From NCBI GenBank assembly GCA_015057055.1, contig SVFE01000004.1:1-64000 (forward strand): a DNA stretch of 64,000 nt. Direction: 5' to 3'. This DNA is from Lachnospiraceae bacterium (GTDB lineage: Bacteria; Bacillota; Clostridia; Lachnospirales; Lachnospiraceae). The notes beneath the pieces were generated by a model, which had not been told where the DNA came from, searched no databases, and saw only the letters and a program-made list of their open reading frames with translations. Of this stretch, positions 39,397-48,268 are shown piece after piece. The position numbers were made by a program, and so were the translations under genes. How positions within the stretch are numbered: position 1 is the first letter of the stretch; every line of letters begins with the position of its first letter.

Positions 39397-40547
39397 GTGT
39401 TGAAAAATTTCAAAATTCTGTATGCCTATTGGGGAGAAATTACATATCGTATGCCGTCCGTTGTCTGACGGAAATGGGACATACGGTTCGGGTGTTGACG
39501 GCGCCGGAAAATTATACGGAGCCGACGGCATGGGATACTTTTGCAGAAAAAATGAAGGAAGGATTCGACTTTGTATTCTCTTTTGATTTCTTTCCGGTGC
39601 TGTCGGAATTGTGTATGGAAATGCAAACGCCATATGTGGCCTGGGTGTATGATTCGCCGCATTTAACCCTGTATTCGAAAAAGGTAAAGAATCCCGTAAA
39701 TCGAATTTTTTTGTTTGACCGGGCGGAATGTGAGCGTTTAAGAAGTTTGGGGGCGGATACGGTTTTTTACGAACCACTGGCGGTACATGGGAAGCGACTG
39801 GATGCGGAATTGTCCGGACTCATCCCCGGAGAATATGCGGTTTCCTTTGTGGGAAATCTTTACCGGGATGAATACAATTTCTTGGATCAGATTGCCTATC
39901 TGCCGGAAGGCCTGCGGGGATACATTGACGGAATCCTGCAGGCTCAGAAAATGTTTTTTGGATTTGATTTGGTGGGAGATGTGTTTTCCGGTGAGAAAGC
40001 GGAAGAAATGGCTGCTTATGTGAAACTGGGTTTTGGCGAGGATTATTTCGATGTTCGGGACGAAGTGTTTTGCAATATGATTCGGAAAAAAATTACGGCA
40101 GATGAGCGGACGACTCTTTTACAGGCAATCGGAGCCATGGCAGATTTGACCCTTTGCTGTAAAGAAAAGCCGGAGGGAATTCGGGCACGGCATATGGGAT
40201 ATGTGGATTACGAAAAAACCATGCCGCGGGTTTTTCGGAAAAGCAGAATCAATCTTAATATCTCTCTTCGCACCATAAAAAGTGGGATACCGCTTCGGAT
40301 TTTGGATATACTTGGAGCAGGGGGGTTTTTACTGACGGATTATCGGGCAGAACTGCCGGAGTATTTTTCCTACGAGAAGGAATTGGTATGGTATGAGTCC
40401 CCGGAGGATTTGTTGGAGAAAATCGCTTTTTATCTTCCGAAGGAGGAGTTATGCAGGGAAATTGCAGAAGCCGGAAGAAAGCGGGCCGGAGAGGTATTTT
40501 CCTACGAATACCGACTGAAAAGGATATTGGAGAAAGCCGGCGTTTAG
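39397..40547 (+). CDS. DUF3880/CgeB-like glycosyltransferase, apparently interrupted by a 1-nt frameshift near 39450
   Basis: Main ORF 39453-40547 has GT features (SRINLNISLRTIKSGIPLRILDILGAGGFLLTDYRAEL); N-terminus KNFKILYAYWGEITYR lies in another frame. Confidence 0.75.
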
Positions 40548-40617
40548 GCCTCGGCTTTTCCGCGAAAAACAAAATGGATATTACATCCGAAAAAAACGAT
40601 AGAAGGAGAAGCATAGT

Positions 40618-40926
40618 ATGGGAGTGATTCATGTAACAAAGGAAAATTTTATCCGGGAAGTGACGGAGGCAGAAGGAAAAGTGCTTTTGGATTTTTTTGC
40701 GCCATGGTGCGGCCCGTGCCAAATGCTGGGTCCCATCGTGGAGCAGCTGGCAGAAGAAAATCCGCAGTACAAAATCTGTAAAATCAATATTGATGAAGAG
40801 GAAGATTTGGCGATCCGTTTTAAAATTCGTGCCGTGCCTACGCTGGTGGTGATGGAAAACGGAGAGATTAAGGAGCGGGTTTCCGGCGGAAGAAGTAAAG
40901 CGGAACTTTTGGATTTGTTAAAATAA
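40618..40926 (+). CDS. trxA: Thioredoxin
   Basis: LLDFFAPWCGPCQMLGP, VPTLVVMENG. Confidence 0.95.
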   Translation: MGVIHVTKENFIREVTEAEGKVLLDFFAPWCGPCQMLGPIVEQLAEENPQYKICKINIDEEEDLAIRFKIRAVPTLVVMENGEIKERVSGGRSKAELLDLLK

Positions 40927-40976
40927 GATAAAAACGCAAAATAAGAAACTGCGACAAATGATTTCATGAAATTGAT

Positions 40977-41017
40977 AAAAAAGAGTATCTCACCGGAAAC
41001 GGTGAAATACTCTTTTT
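40977..41017 (+). terminator. Bidirectional intrinsic terminator between trxA and the GH31 gene
   Basis: AAAAAGAGTATcTCACCGgaaaCGGTGAaATACTCTTTTT. Confidence 0.9.
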
Positions 41018-41087
41018 GTTTTGCTAAAAAATCGGTACGAAAAAAACTAGGTCACGGAAAAGCGGTATTCGCCGTCGCCGCTGAGTT

Positions 41088-43406
41088 TTACCAGACTATC
41101 CCTTCCTTCGCGGGAAATGCCTTCCCCGGAGAGAGATTGACAAAACGAAGGGTAAAATCTCCCGGGCAGTGATACTTCGCTGTAATGCCGGTATCGTTGC
41201 CCAAAACATGCAAAGAAGCAACCGGTACGCCCTTTTCGTTGCAAATTTTTGCTTTGCAGTCCAAAGAGAATGTTCCCCGCGCGGAGGAATCATCACCATG
41301 CCCTGTATATACGAGAAATTCCGGATTTTCGGAAAAATCGTAATCCGGACGCCGGTCGGTACAACCCAGTGTAAGGATGGCGTTTTCTCTGACAAACAAA
41401 GGAATGTGCATATAGTCGCATGGTTCTTTGTACCAACGGCCGCCCTGCAGTTCCTTTCCGGTAAAGAAATCAGTCCATACGCCTTCCGGCAGATAGTATT
41501 CGGCAATGCTTTGGTCGTTGAAAATCGGCGCAACCAAAAGGTTGTCGCCCAGCATATATTGTTTATCCAGATAATGACAATTCCGGTCCTCGGGGAATTC
41601 CAAAATCATGCTGCGCATCATGGGGATGCCGGTTTTGGAAGCCTCTGCAGCGGTCTTAAACAAGTAAGGCATCAGGCGGGCTTTGAGTTTGGTAAAGCAC
41701 CGTACCACGTCCACGGATTCCTCGTCGTAAAGCCAGGGAACCCGGTAAGAATGGCTTCCGTGCAGGCGGGAGTGGGAAGACAAAAGCCCGAAGGCCACCC
41801 AGCGCTTATACACGTCTGCCGTGGAGGTGCTTTCAAAACCGCCGATATCGTGGGCCCAGTAGCCAAAACCGCTCATCAGAAGGGATAGGCCGCCTCGGAG
41901 ACTCTGCTCCATGGATTCGTAATCGGACCAGCAGTCACCGCCCCAGTGTACCGGGAATTTCTGGCATCCGGCGGTGGCGGAGCGGGCAAATAAAACCGCG
42001 TTGTCGGCGCCTTTCTTTTGGACAAGCAGCTCATAGACGCATTGGTTGTACAGATAGGTGTAGTAATTGTGCATTTTCTCCGGATTGGCGCCGTTACTGT
42101 AGCAGACCTCTTCGAAGGGGATACGCTCGCCAAAATCCGTTTTGAAACAGTCCACGCCCATATCAACCAGCGCAGCCAGTTTTTCCTGGTACCAGCGGCA
42201 TGCCTCGGGGTTCGTAAAATCCACAATGGCCATTCCGGGTTGCCACATATCCCATTGCCATACGGTGCCGTCGCTGCGACGGATAAAGTAGCCGCCGGTC
42301 ATTCCTTCGTCGAACAGCTCGGATTCCTGGGCAATGTAAGGGTTAATCCACACGCAGACATTGAGGCCCTTTTCTTTAATTCGTTTCAGCATACCGGCAG
42401 GGTCCGGAAATACCCGTTCGTCCCATAAAAGATTGCTCCAATGAAAATCTTTCATCCAAAAGCAGTCAAAATGGAAGGTGCGAAGCGGGATGTCCCGGGA
42501 CTGCATTCCGTCAATGAATTCCATGACGGTATCTTCGTCATAGTTTGTTGTAAAGGATGTGGATAACCAGAGCCCAAAGGTCCAGGGCGCGGGAAGCGAC
42601 GGTTTCCCCGTTAAATCCGTATAGCGCATCAGAACCTCTTTCATGGAGGGGCCGTTGATGAAGAAGTAGTCCAGGCCGGTGCCTTTTACGGAAAATTGTG
42701 TCCGATTAACCATTTCCGTTGCGATTTCAAAGGAAACCTCTTCCGGATGGTTGACAAATACCCCGTACCCGCGATTGGTCAGGTAAAAAGGGATATTTTT
42801 GTAAGACTGTTCGGTGCTGGTACCGCCGTCTTCGTTCCAGATATTTACGGTTTGTCCGTTTTTGACAAAGGGAGTGAACCGCTCGCCCATACCATAAACC
42901 AGTTCCCCTACGGAGAGGGAGAACATTTGGCGAAGGTAAGTATCACGGGTATCTCCTTTGTCGTAGGCCGGGCCGCTCCAGTTTGTTTTCATTAAAGCCA
43001 AATCCTTCTCTTTGGCGCCGGTGATGATTTCGTCCCCTCGCAAAAACGTCATGGAAAAGGGATTTTTCCCGATGTGAAGAGAAGTTTCTCCGCTATGGAG
43101 AACATAGGCATCTTCTGTTTCCTGGGGATAGAGGGGGAGAAGGGCGCCGGTATGCAAATCAAAGGTGACCGAATCGTCAATGGCTCCTTTGTGATGATAG
43201 GTGCGTATATGAAAAACTTCCGGTATCGGAGCGGTGATTTCTATGGTTAAATTGATACCGCCAAGGGTATCGCCCCGGTGCCGGATTGCTGTGGTGGGAG
43301 CCGTAAACACGGCTTTTTCTTCCGTAATTTTAGAAAAGTAGATTTCTTTTGGAGCAAAGCATTCGCAGTGTTCTTTTTGCAACCAGCATCCATTGGCAAA
43401 TTTCAT
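41088..43406 (-). CDS. yicI: Glycoside hydrolase family 31 (alpha-xylosidase YicI-like)
   Basis: FHFDCFWMKDFHWSNLLWDERVFPDP, DCFKTDFGERIPFE nucleophile region, SGFGYWAHDIGGFE. Confidence 0.92.
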   Translation of the reverse strand: MKFANGCWLQKEHCECFAPKEIYFSKITEEKAVFTAPTTAIRHRGDTLGGINLTIEITAPIPEVFHIRTYHHKGAIDDSVTFDLHTGALLPLYPQETEDAYVLHSGETSLHIGKNPFSMTFLRGDEIITGAKEKDLALMKTNWSGPAYDKGDTRDTYLRQMFSLSVGELVYGMGERFTPFVKNGQTVNIWNEDGGTSTEQSYKNIPFYLTNRGYGVFVNHPEEVSFEIATEMVNRTQFSVKGTGLDYFFINGPSMKEVLMRYTDLTGKPSLPAPWTFGLWLSTSFTTNYDEDTVMEFIDGMQSRDIPLRTFHFDCFWMKDFHWSNLLWDERVFPDPAGMLKRIKEKGLNVCVWINPYIAQESELFDEGMTGGYFIRRSDGTVWQWDMWQPGMAIVDFTNPEACRWYQEKLAALVDMGVDCFKTDFGERIPFEEVCYSNGANPEKMHNYYTYLYNQCVYELLVQKKGADNAVLFARSATAGCQKFPVHWGGDCWSDYESMEQSLRGGLSLLMSGFGYWAHDIGGFESTSTADVYKRWVAFGLLSSHSRLHGSHSYRVPWLYDEESVDVVRCFTKLKARLMPYLFKTAAEASKTGIPMMRSMILEFPEDRNCHYLDKQYMLGDNLLVAPIFNDQSIAEYYLPEGVWTDFFTGKELQGGRWYKEPCDYMHIPLFVRENAILTLGCTDRRPDYDFSENPEFLVYTGHGDDSSARGTFSLDCKAKICNEKGVPVASLHVLGNDTGITAKYHCPGDFTLRFVNLSPGKAFPAKEGIVW

Positions 43407-43608
43407 AAGACAGGTACCTCCGAGGTTTTAGAATATGTTTTTATCATATCATATTCTTGCCGGGAACGGGTGGGAATCTTTCGGATTTGCCTACAGATTT
43501 TACTGTGTATTTTATGTGTAAATAGGTTTGAGAAAAAGAAGAAAATATGATACAATTATTTTTTCGGAAAGAAGGATTTTCAGAAGGATTTATTAGGAGG
43601 AACGTTTC

Positions 43609-45069
43609 GTGCGAATCAGTTTTGATAATGAAAAATACTTAAAGATGCAGTCAGAGCACATTATGGAGCGGATTGAAAAATTCGATAATAAGCTTTATTT
43701 GGAATTTGGCGGGAAACTCTTCGATGACTTTCACGCAGCAAGGGTACTTCCCGGTTTTGCGGCAGACAGTAAACTGCAAATGCTGATGCAGTTGGCAGAC
43801 CAGGCGGAAATCGTAATGGTGGTGAGTGCCGACGATATTGAAAAGAACAAAATCAGAGGTGACCTCGGAATCACTTACGATAATGATGTGATCCGGCTGA
43901 TTGAAGAATTCCGAGGAAAGGGACTGTACGTGGGAAGCGTGGTGCTTACCAAATACGCTAAGCAACACGGCGCAGTGGCGTTCCAAACCCGTTTGGAAAA
44001 ACTGGGTATCAAAGTATACAGGCACTATCTGATTCCCGGATATCCGGCCAATATTCCCCTGATTGTCAGCGAGGAAGGCTTTGGGAAGAATGATTATATC
44101 GAAACGACCCGTCCGTTGGTGGTGGTGACGGCGCCGGGACCCGGCAGCGGAAAAATGAGTACCTGTCTGTCCCAGTTATATCACGAACTGAAACGGGGCG
44201 TGCGGGCCGGATATGCCAAATACGAAACCTTCCCGGTGTGGAATCTTTCTTTGGATCATCCGGTGAATTTGGCTTATGAGGCAGCCACTGCGGATTTAAA
44301 TGACATCAACATGATTGACCCGTATCATTTGAAAACCTACGGGGAAACAGCGGTAAATTACAACCGTGACGTGGAGATTTTCCCGGTACTGAATACGATT
44401 TTTATGAAAATCTACGGAGAGAGCCCCTATGCATCACCTACGGATATGGGTGTGAATATGGCGGGGAACTGTATCGTGGATGAGGAAGGCTGTAAAGAAG
44501 CCTCCCGTCAGGAAATCATCCGGCGCTACTATCAGGCGCTGACCGGCTCGACGGAAGGAAAATGCAGCGACGAAGAAGTGGGAAAATTGCAGCTTCTGAT
44601 GAATAAAGAAGGGCTAGCCGTAACAGACCGGAAAACGGTGACGCCGGCACTTGAACGAGCGGAGGAGACCGGAAAACCGGCGGTAGCTATTGAATTAAAC
44701 GACGGCAATATCATTACCGGTAAAACCGGAGAACTTCTGGGCGCCAGCTCAGCGGCCCTGCTGAATGCGTTAAAAGCGTTGGCAGGAATTCCCCATGAAG
44801 TCATGGTGCTTTCACCGGAATCCATTGCTCCGATTCAGACCTTAAAGACAGAGTACCTTGGAAGCAAGAATCCAAGACTCCATACCGATGAGGTGCTGAT
44901 TGCACTTTCCGCAACCGCAGCGGACAATGAGGCGGCGCGACTGACCTTGCAACAGCTTCCGAAGTTGAAAGGTTGCCAGGTGCACTCCAGCGTGATGCTT
45001 TCGGCAGCAGACAAAAAGACTTTCCAGCGGTTGGAATGTGAAGTGACCTGCGAACCGAAGAGTATGTAG
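43609..45069 (+). CDS. DUF1846 domain-containing protein
   Basis: Full-length match in style to DUF1846 proteins (GFAADSKLQMLMQLADQAEIVMVVSADDIEKNKIRGDLGITYD; TAPGPGSGKMSTCLSQLYHE). Confidence 0.92.
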   Translation: MRISFDNEKYLKMQSEHIMERIEKFDNKLYLEFGGKLFDDFHAARVLPGFAADSKLQMLMQLADQAEIVMVVSADDIEKNKIRGDLGITYDNDVIRLIEEFRGKGLYVGSVVLTKYAKQHGAVAFQTRLEKLGIKVYRHYLIPGYPANIPLIVSEEGFGKNDYIETTRPLVVVTAPGPGSGKMSTCLSQLYHELKRGVRAGYAKYETFPVWNLSLDHPVNLAYEAATADLNDINMIDPYHLKTYGETAVNYNRDVEIFPVLNTIFMKIYGESPYASPTDMGVNMAGNCIVDEEGCKEASRQEIIRRYYQALTGSTEGKCSDEEVGKLQLLMNKEGLAVTDRKTVTPALERAEETGKPAVAIELNDGNIITGKTGELLGASSAALLNALKALAGIPHEVMVLSPESIAPIQTLKTEYLGSKNPRLHTDEVLIALSATAADNEAARLTLQQLPKLKGCQVHSSVMLSAADKKTFQRLECEVTCEPKSM

Positions 45070-45079
45070 CTAGTGAATA

Positions 45080-45130
45080 AAAACTTCCTCTACCAATGGG
45101 CGGAACGATTCGTTGGTGGGGGAGTTTTTG
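45080..45130 (+). terminator. Intrinsic terminator after DUF1846 gene
   Basis: AACTTCCTCTACCAA...TTGGTGGGGGAGTTTTT. Confidence 0.7.
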
Positions 45131-45470
45131 GTATGGCATAAAGTTTCCCCGAAACAATCTTGTTATATAAAACACTTTGCGCGTATAAGGAAGTTGTTTC
45201 TTTGCCCCTTTTGCTCTGAACCTTCTGCGAAATCTGACTTCCCTTTCCGGGGAAAAACAGGTATTCTATACCTATAGGTATGAGATTTTTTTTAGATTAT
45301 GGAGTACTACCCATTTATGCATTTTGGGCGAATAAAGAGAACTTATAGTGCCCGGGAAATGGTTGTTTTTGTTGCAGGAACGAATAGTACAAGCTTGTCA
45401 GAGATGAATGATATTGGAGCATTTAAGTTATTTATTCCGGGGGGAATTAAGAAATACGAGGAGGAATATT

Positions 45471-45791
45471 ATGAGTATACAAGAGGCGTATATTGTTATG
45501 TATAATTTTCTTGATGATTATTATTGTCGAGGGTCAGAGAATGCTTCACTTGCCTCATTACTAAGTGATATGGATCCTAATATTTTTTCAGATAAAAAAA
45601 CTGCAGACCCGGCTACTTATAATGATTGGTACAATTGTATCAGTCGATATGTAAAAAATGGAGAAATTGAGAAAGAAAATATTCTTACAGCACTGAAAGA
45701 TTTTTTATTATATTACCAGCAAGTATTTGGTTATCAGTTGAAAGATGTGATTAGTTTTATTGAGGATAAAGATAGAATAAAGGGCGTTTGA
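45471..45791 (+). CDS. Small hypothetical protein, possible immunity protein
   Basis: ORF with RBS gaggagg; AT-rich; adjacent to two immunity-like genes. Confidence 0.55.
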   Translation: MSIQEAYIVMYNFLDDYYCRGSENASLASLLSDMDPNIFSDKKTADPATYNDWYNCISRYVKNGEIEKENILTALKDFLLYYQQVFGYQLKDVISFIEDKDRIKGV

Positions 45792-45860
45792 AAATAGAAA
45801 TCTTTCAAAATTTATATGATAACATAATTTTTTTTGAAAATTATTAAATGAGAACGGATT

Positions 45861-46475
45861 ATGAATAAACAAACAGAAGAATTTATTGATAAAATGCAAG
45901 AGTTTTTCCCAGGGACAAGGGAAATGGTTAATGAAAGTATAGAGAAATACGGTACAGTATTGGAAACCGTGGTAATAGAAGATATTTTTATGCCTCCGAT
46001 ATTGAAATTATTAAGTGAAAATAAGGAGACAAAACGGTTAAAAGAAATCTTTTCGTATTTTGAAGAAATAGTAAATAATAATGATTTGCATTTGATGAAT
46101 ATTTTTTCGATTACCGTCATGGAAATTTTGGGAAATGACAAATCTATTTTAGAAAAAGCAGAACAATATATGGGCACAAAGACTAGAATGCTTCAAAGAA
46201 AGGCAGATGAGAATTTGGGAAGAAAAGAAGAAAGAAAATTTGGCAGTATGGATTGTGTTAAAAATTTTATTAGTGAATTAAAAGATTTTTGTGGAGAAAA
46301 CTCGAGGTGGTACAACGAACTTGTTTGGTTTTGCCAAACTAATTATACAACTACGTCAGAATATTATGGAGATTTAATGCTATTGGTGGAGAGACTATGC
46401 AATGACGCAGAACTAAAAGAATATCATAAGGATTTAAATATATTATTGCAAAAGCTTCATCAGTTATTTAAATAA
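45861..46475 (+). CDS. Putative immunity-type protein (DUF7674-like)
   Basis: FFPGTREMVNESIEKYGTVLETVVIEDIFMPPILKLLSEN...IFSYFEEIV...TVMEILGN...AEQYMGTKT. Confidence 0.55.
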   Translation: MNKQTEEFIDKMQEFFPGTREMVNESIEKYGTVLETVVIEDIFMPPILKLLSENKETKRLKEIFSYFEEIVNNNDLHLMNIFSITVMEILGNDKSILEKAEQYMGTKTRMLQRKADENLGRKEERKFGSMDCVKNFISELKDFCGENSRWYNELVWFCQTNYTTTSEYYGDLMLLVERLCNDAELKEYHKDLNILLQKLHQLFK

Positions 46476-46540
46476 AATGCAATGGTACTATTAGAGAAGA
46501 AATATTTGGACTATCTACAAGGAGACGTAGGAAAGTAAAA

Positions 46541-46939
46541 ATGGAGATATATAAAATTAAAGGTATAAACATAAATGAAATCGAAAAAGATTCGCCTTTG
46601 GGTAAATGGTATTTTGAAATGGTAAAAAAGAATGAAAAGGAACTTACATTACGTGATATATCTCATATGCTTAGACAAAATGTGTATCTGGATATTGCGA
46701 TACCAATCTCATATACGATGCTTTTAAGAGATCCTTTTTGCGGAGAATTATATGAAGGAGAAATATTAGAATTGGTTATCCGTGTACTTGAAGCCAATCC
46801 GGAAATGAGAGACTATGATTTTTACAATAGATTTAGTGGAAAAGTAAACGAAGCGTTTTTGACATGTGAAGAAGATAGCTCTGGGAGAGCTGAGTATAAA
46901 AGTGCGATAAGTAAATTAGAAAAAATATATGCGGATTAA
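46541..46939 (+). CDS. Contact-dependent growth inhibition immunity-like protein (CdiI family-like)
   Basis: LTLRDISHMLRQNVYLDIAIPISYTMLLRDPFCGELYEGEILELVIRVL resembles the CdiI RQN..L..AIP...L..DP...E.Y.GE.L pattern. Confidence 0.6.
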   Translation: MEIYKIKGININEIEKDSPLGKWYFEMVKKNEKELTLRDISHMLRQNVYLDIAIPISYTMLLRDPFCGELYEGEILELVIRVLEANPEMRDYDFYNRFSGKVNEAFLTCEEDSSGRAEYKSAISKLEKIYAD

Positions 46940-47072
46940 AAAAATGGATGCAGAGTAATTTCTCCGGAACTTTGGGAGGATGGTCAACCTATGGATAAGG
47001 CTATCCTTAAGTGATGTTTCAAGAGAGTTAAAGAAAATAATAATTTTAGAATGAAATAATGACTTTGTCGAG

Positions 47073-47120
47073 TAAGCGTGTTACAATTTAAACTGCATGA
47101 ATTAAATTGTAACGCGCTTA
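47073..47120. repeat. 19-bp near-perfect inverted repeat with 10-nt loop
   Basis: TAAGCGTGTTACAATTTAA / TTAAATTGTAACGCGCTTA, one mismatch. Confidence 0.9.
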
Positions 47121-47156
47121 TTCTAACAGTAAAATGCATTGAAAGGAACAGAATAA

Positions 47157-48185
47157 ATGACGCAGAAGAATACGGAGAAAAAATCAAGACTGGGCTATTT
47201 GGATGTTTTACGTGCCCTCGCCATGCTTCCCGTGGTGGCAGCGCATTACATCGATGCACTGGGGAGTGTGGGAGTAACATGCCCGTTTAATATTCTGCCG
47301 ATAAAGCCCTTTGGGGTATATCTGGGAAATGTAGGCGTTTCCGTGTTTTTTATCGTGTCCGGTGCATCTTTAATGTGTGTGTACGGCGGCAGGGCATTGC
47401 AAACCGGGCAATATTTTAAGAAAAGATTTCTGGGGATTTTGCCGATGTTTTGGATTGCTTATATTGTGGCATTTGTATTTTTCAGAGCTTGGAATAATTT
47501 CCCCGGGACGGAGCCCTGGAAGGCGATTTTTACACTGCTTGGTATGGACGGCTATGTAATGTGGATTACGCCGACATTTTATCTTCTGGGAGAGTGGTTT
47601 TTGGGGTGCATTATTCTTTTGTATCTTTTGTTCCCGCTTTTGAAGGCGGGCTTGGAGAAAAAGCCCTATCTTACCTGGGGCGCAGTGCTTCTTTTGTGGA
47701 TAGTAGGACCGTTTGTCTATGAGTGGAGAATTCCGGATGAGATTTTCTTTTTGTTCCGCATTCCGGAATTTTTCTTTGGCATGTGGTTTGTATCTTCCGG
47801 AAAAAAGGTGAAACTTCCGGCATTTATTGTCGGCGCAGCAGGGCTTATCCTGCTGTCTGTATTGAATCTGGATTTTATCCCAACGGTTTACCGGAATCCT
47901 TTTGTGGGGATTTGCCTGTTTCTGGTGATTGTATGGCTTTGTCAAAATATTAAAAGCAAGCTTTTTTACAAAATATTTGAGGTGGCAGGGAAGCACGGCT
48001 ACGCAGTGCTTTTGACCCATCATTTACTGGTCATCTATCTGGTGGGCAGATTTGCGGGGCAGACCTTCTCCGCAGGTAAGAATTTCCTGGTATTTGGCGT
48101 GTATCTGGCAGGCGTTATTGTGGCCAGCGCGGTGCTTTATCAGGTGAATTCCCTTGTTGTGAATATAGTTGCGAAGAAGAAGTAA
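47157..48185 (+). CDS. Acyltransferase 3 family membrane protein
   Basis: RLGYLDVLRALAMLPVVAAHY, multi-TM. Confidence 0.9.
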   Translation: MTQKNTEKKSRLGYLDVLRALAMLPVVAAHYIDALGSVGVTCPFNILPIKPFGVYLGNVGVSVFFIVSGASLMCVYGGRALQTGQYFKKRFLGILPMFWIAYIVAFVFFRAWNNFPGTEPWKAIFTLLGMDGYVMWITPTFYLLGEWFLGCIILLYLLFPLLKAGLEKKPYLTWGAVLLLWIVGPFVYEWRIPDEIFFLFRIPEFFFGMWFVSSGKKVKLPAFIVGAAGLILLSVLNLDFIPTVYRNPFVGICLFLVIVWLCQNIKSKLFYKIFEVAGKHGYAVLLTHHLLVIYLVGRFAGQTFSAGKNFLVFGVYLAGVIVASAVLYQVNSLVVNIVAKKK

Positions 48186-48268
48186 AATTTGGTATAATAG
48201 AGAGTACAGTGTAAGAGACAAGGGGAATTATAAGTTGCTTTTAGAAAAGACAGAAAGGAAGATTTTCC

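Noticed and set aside
38380-39777. 465-aa minus-strand ORF
   Set aside because: Antisense to the hydrogenase-MCP gene and glycosyltransferase; composition (His/Ser/Phe-rich) is typical of shadow ORFs.
47073-47120. Intrinsic terminator interpretation of the 19-bp inverted repeat
   Set aside because: No T-run on either side, so it is reported as an inverted repeat of unknown function.
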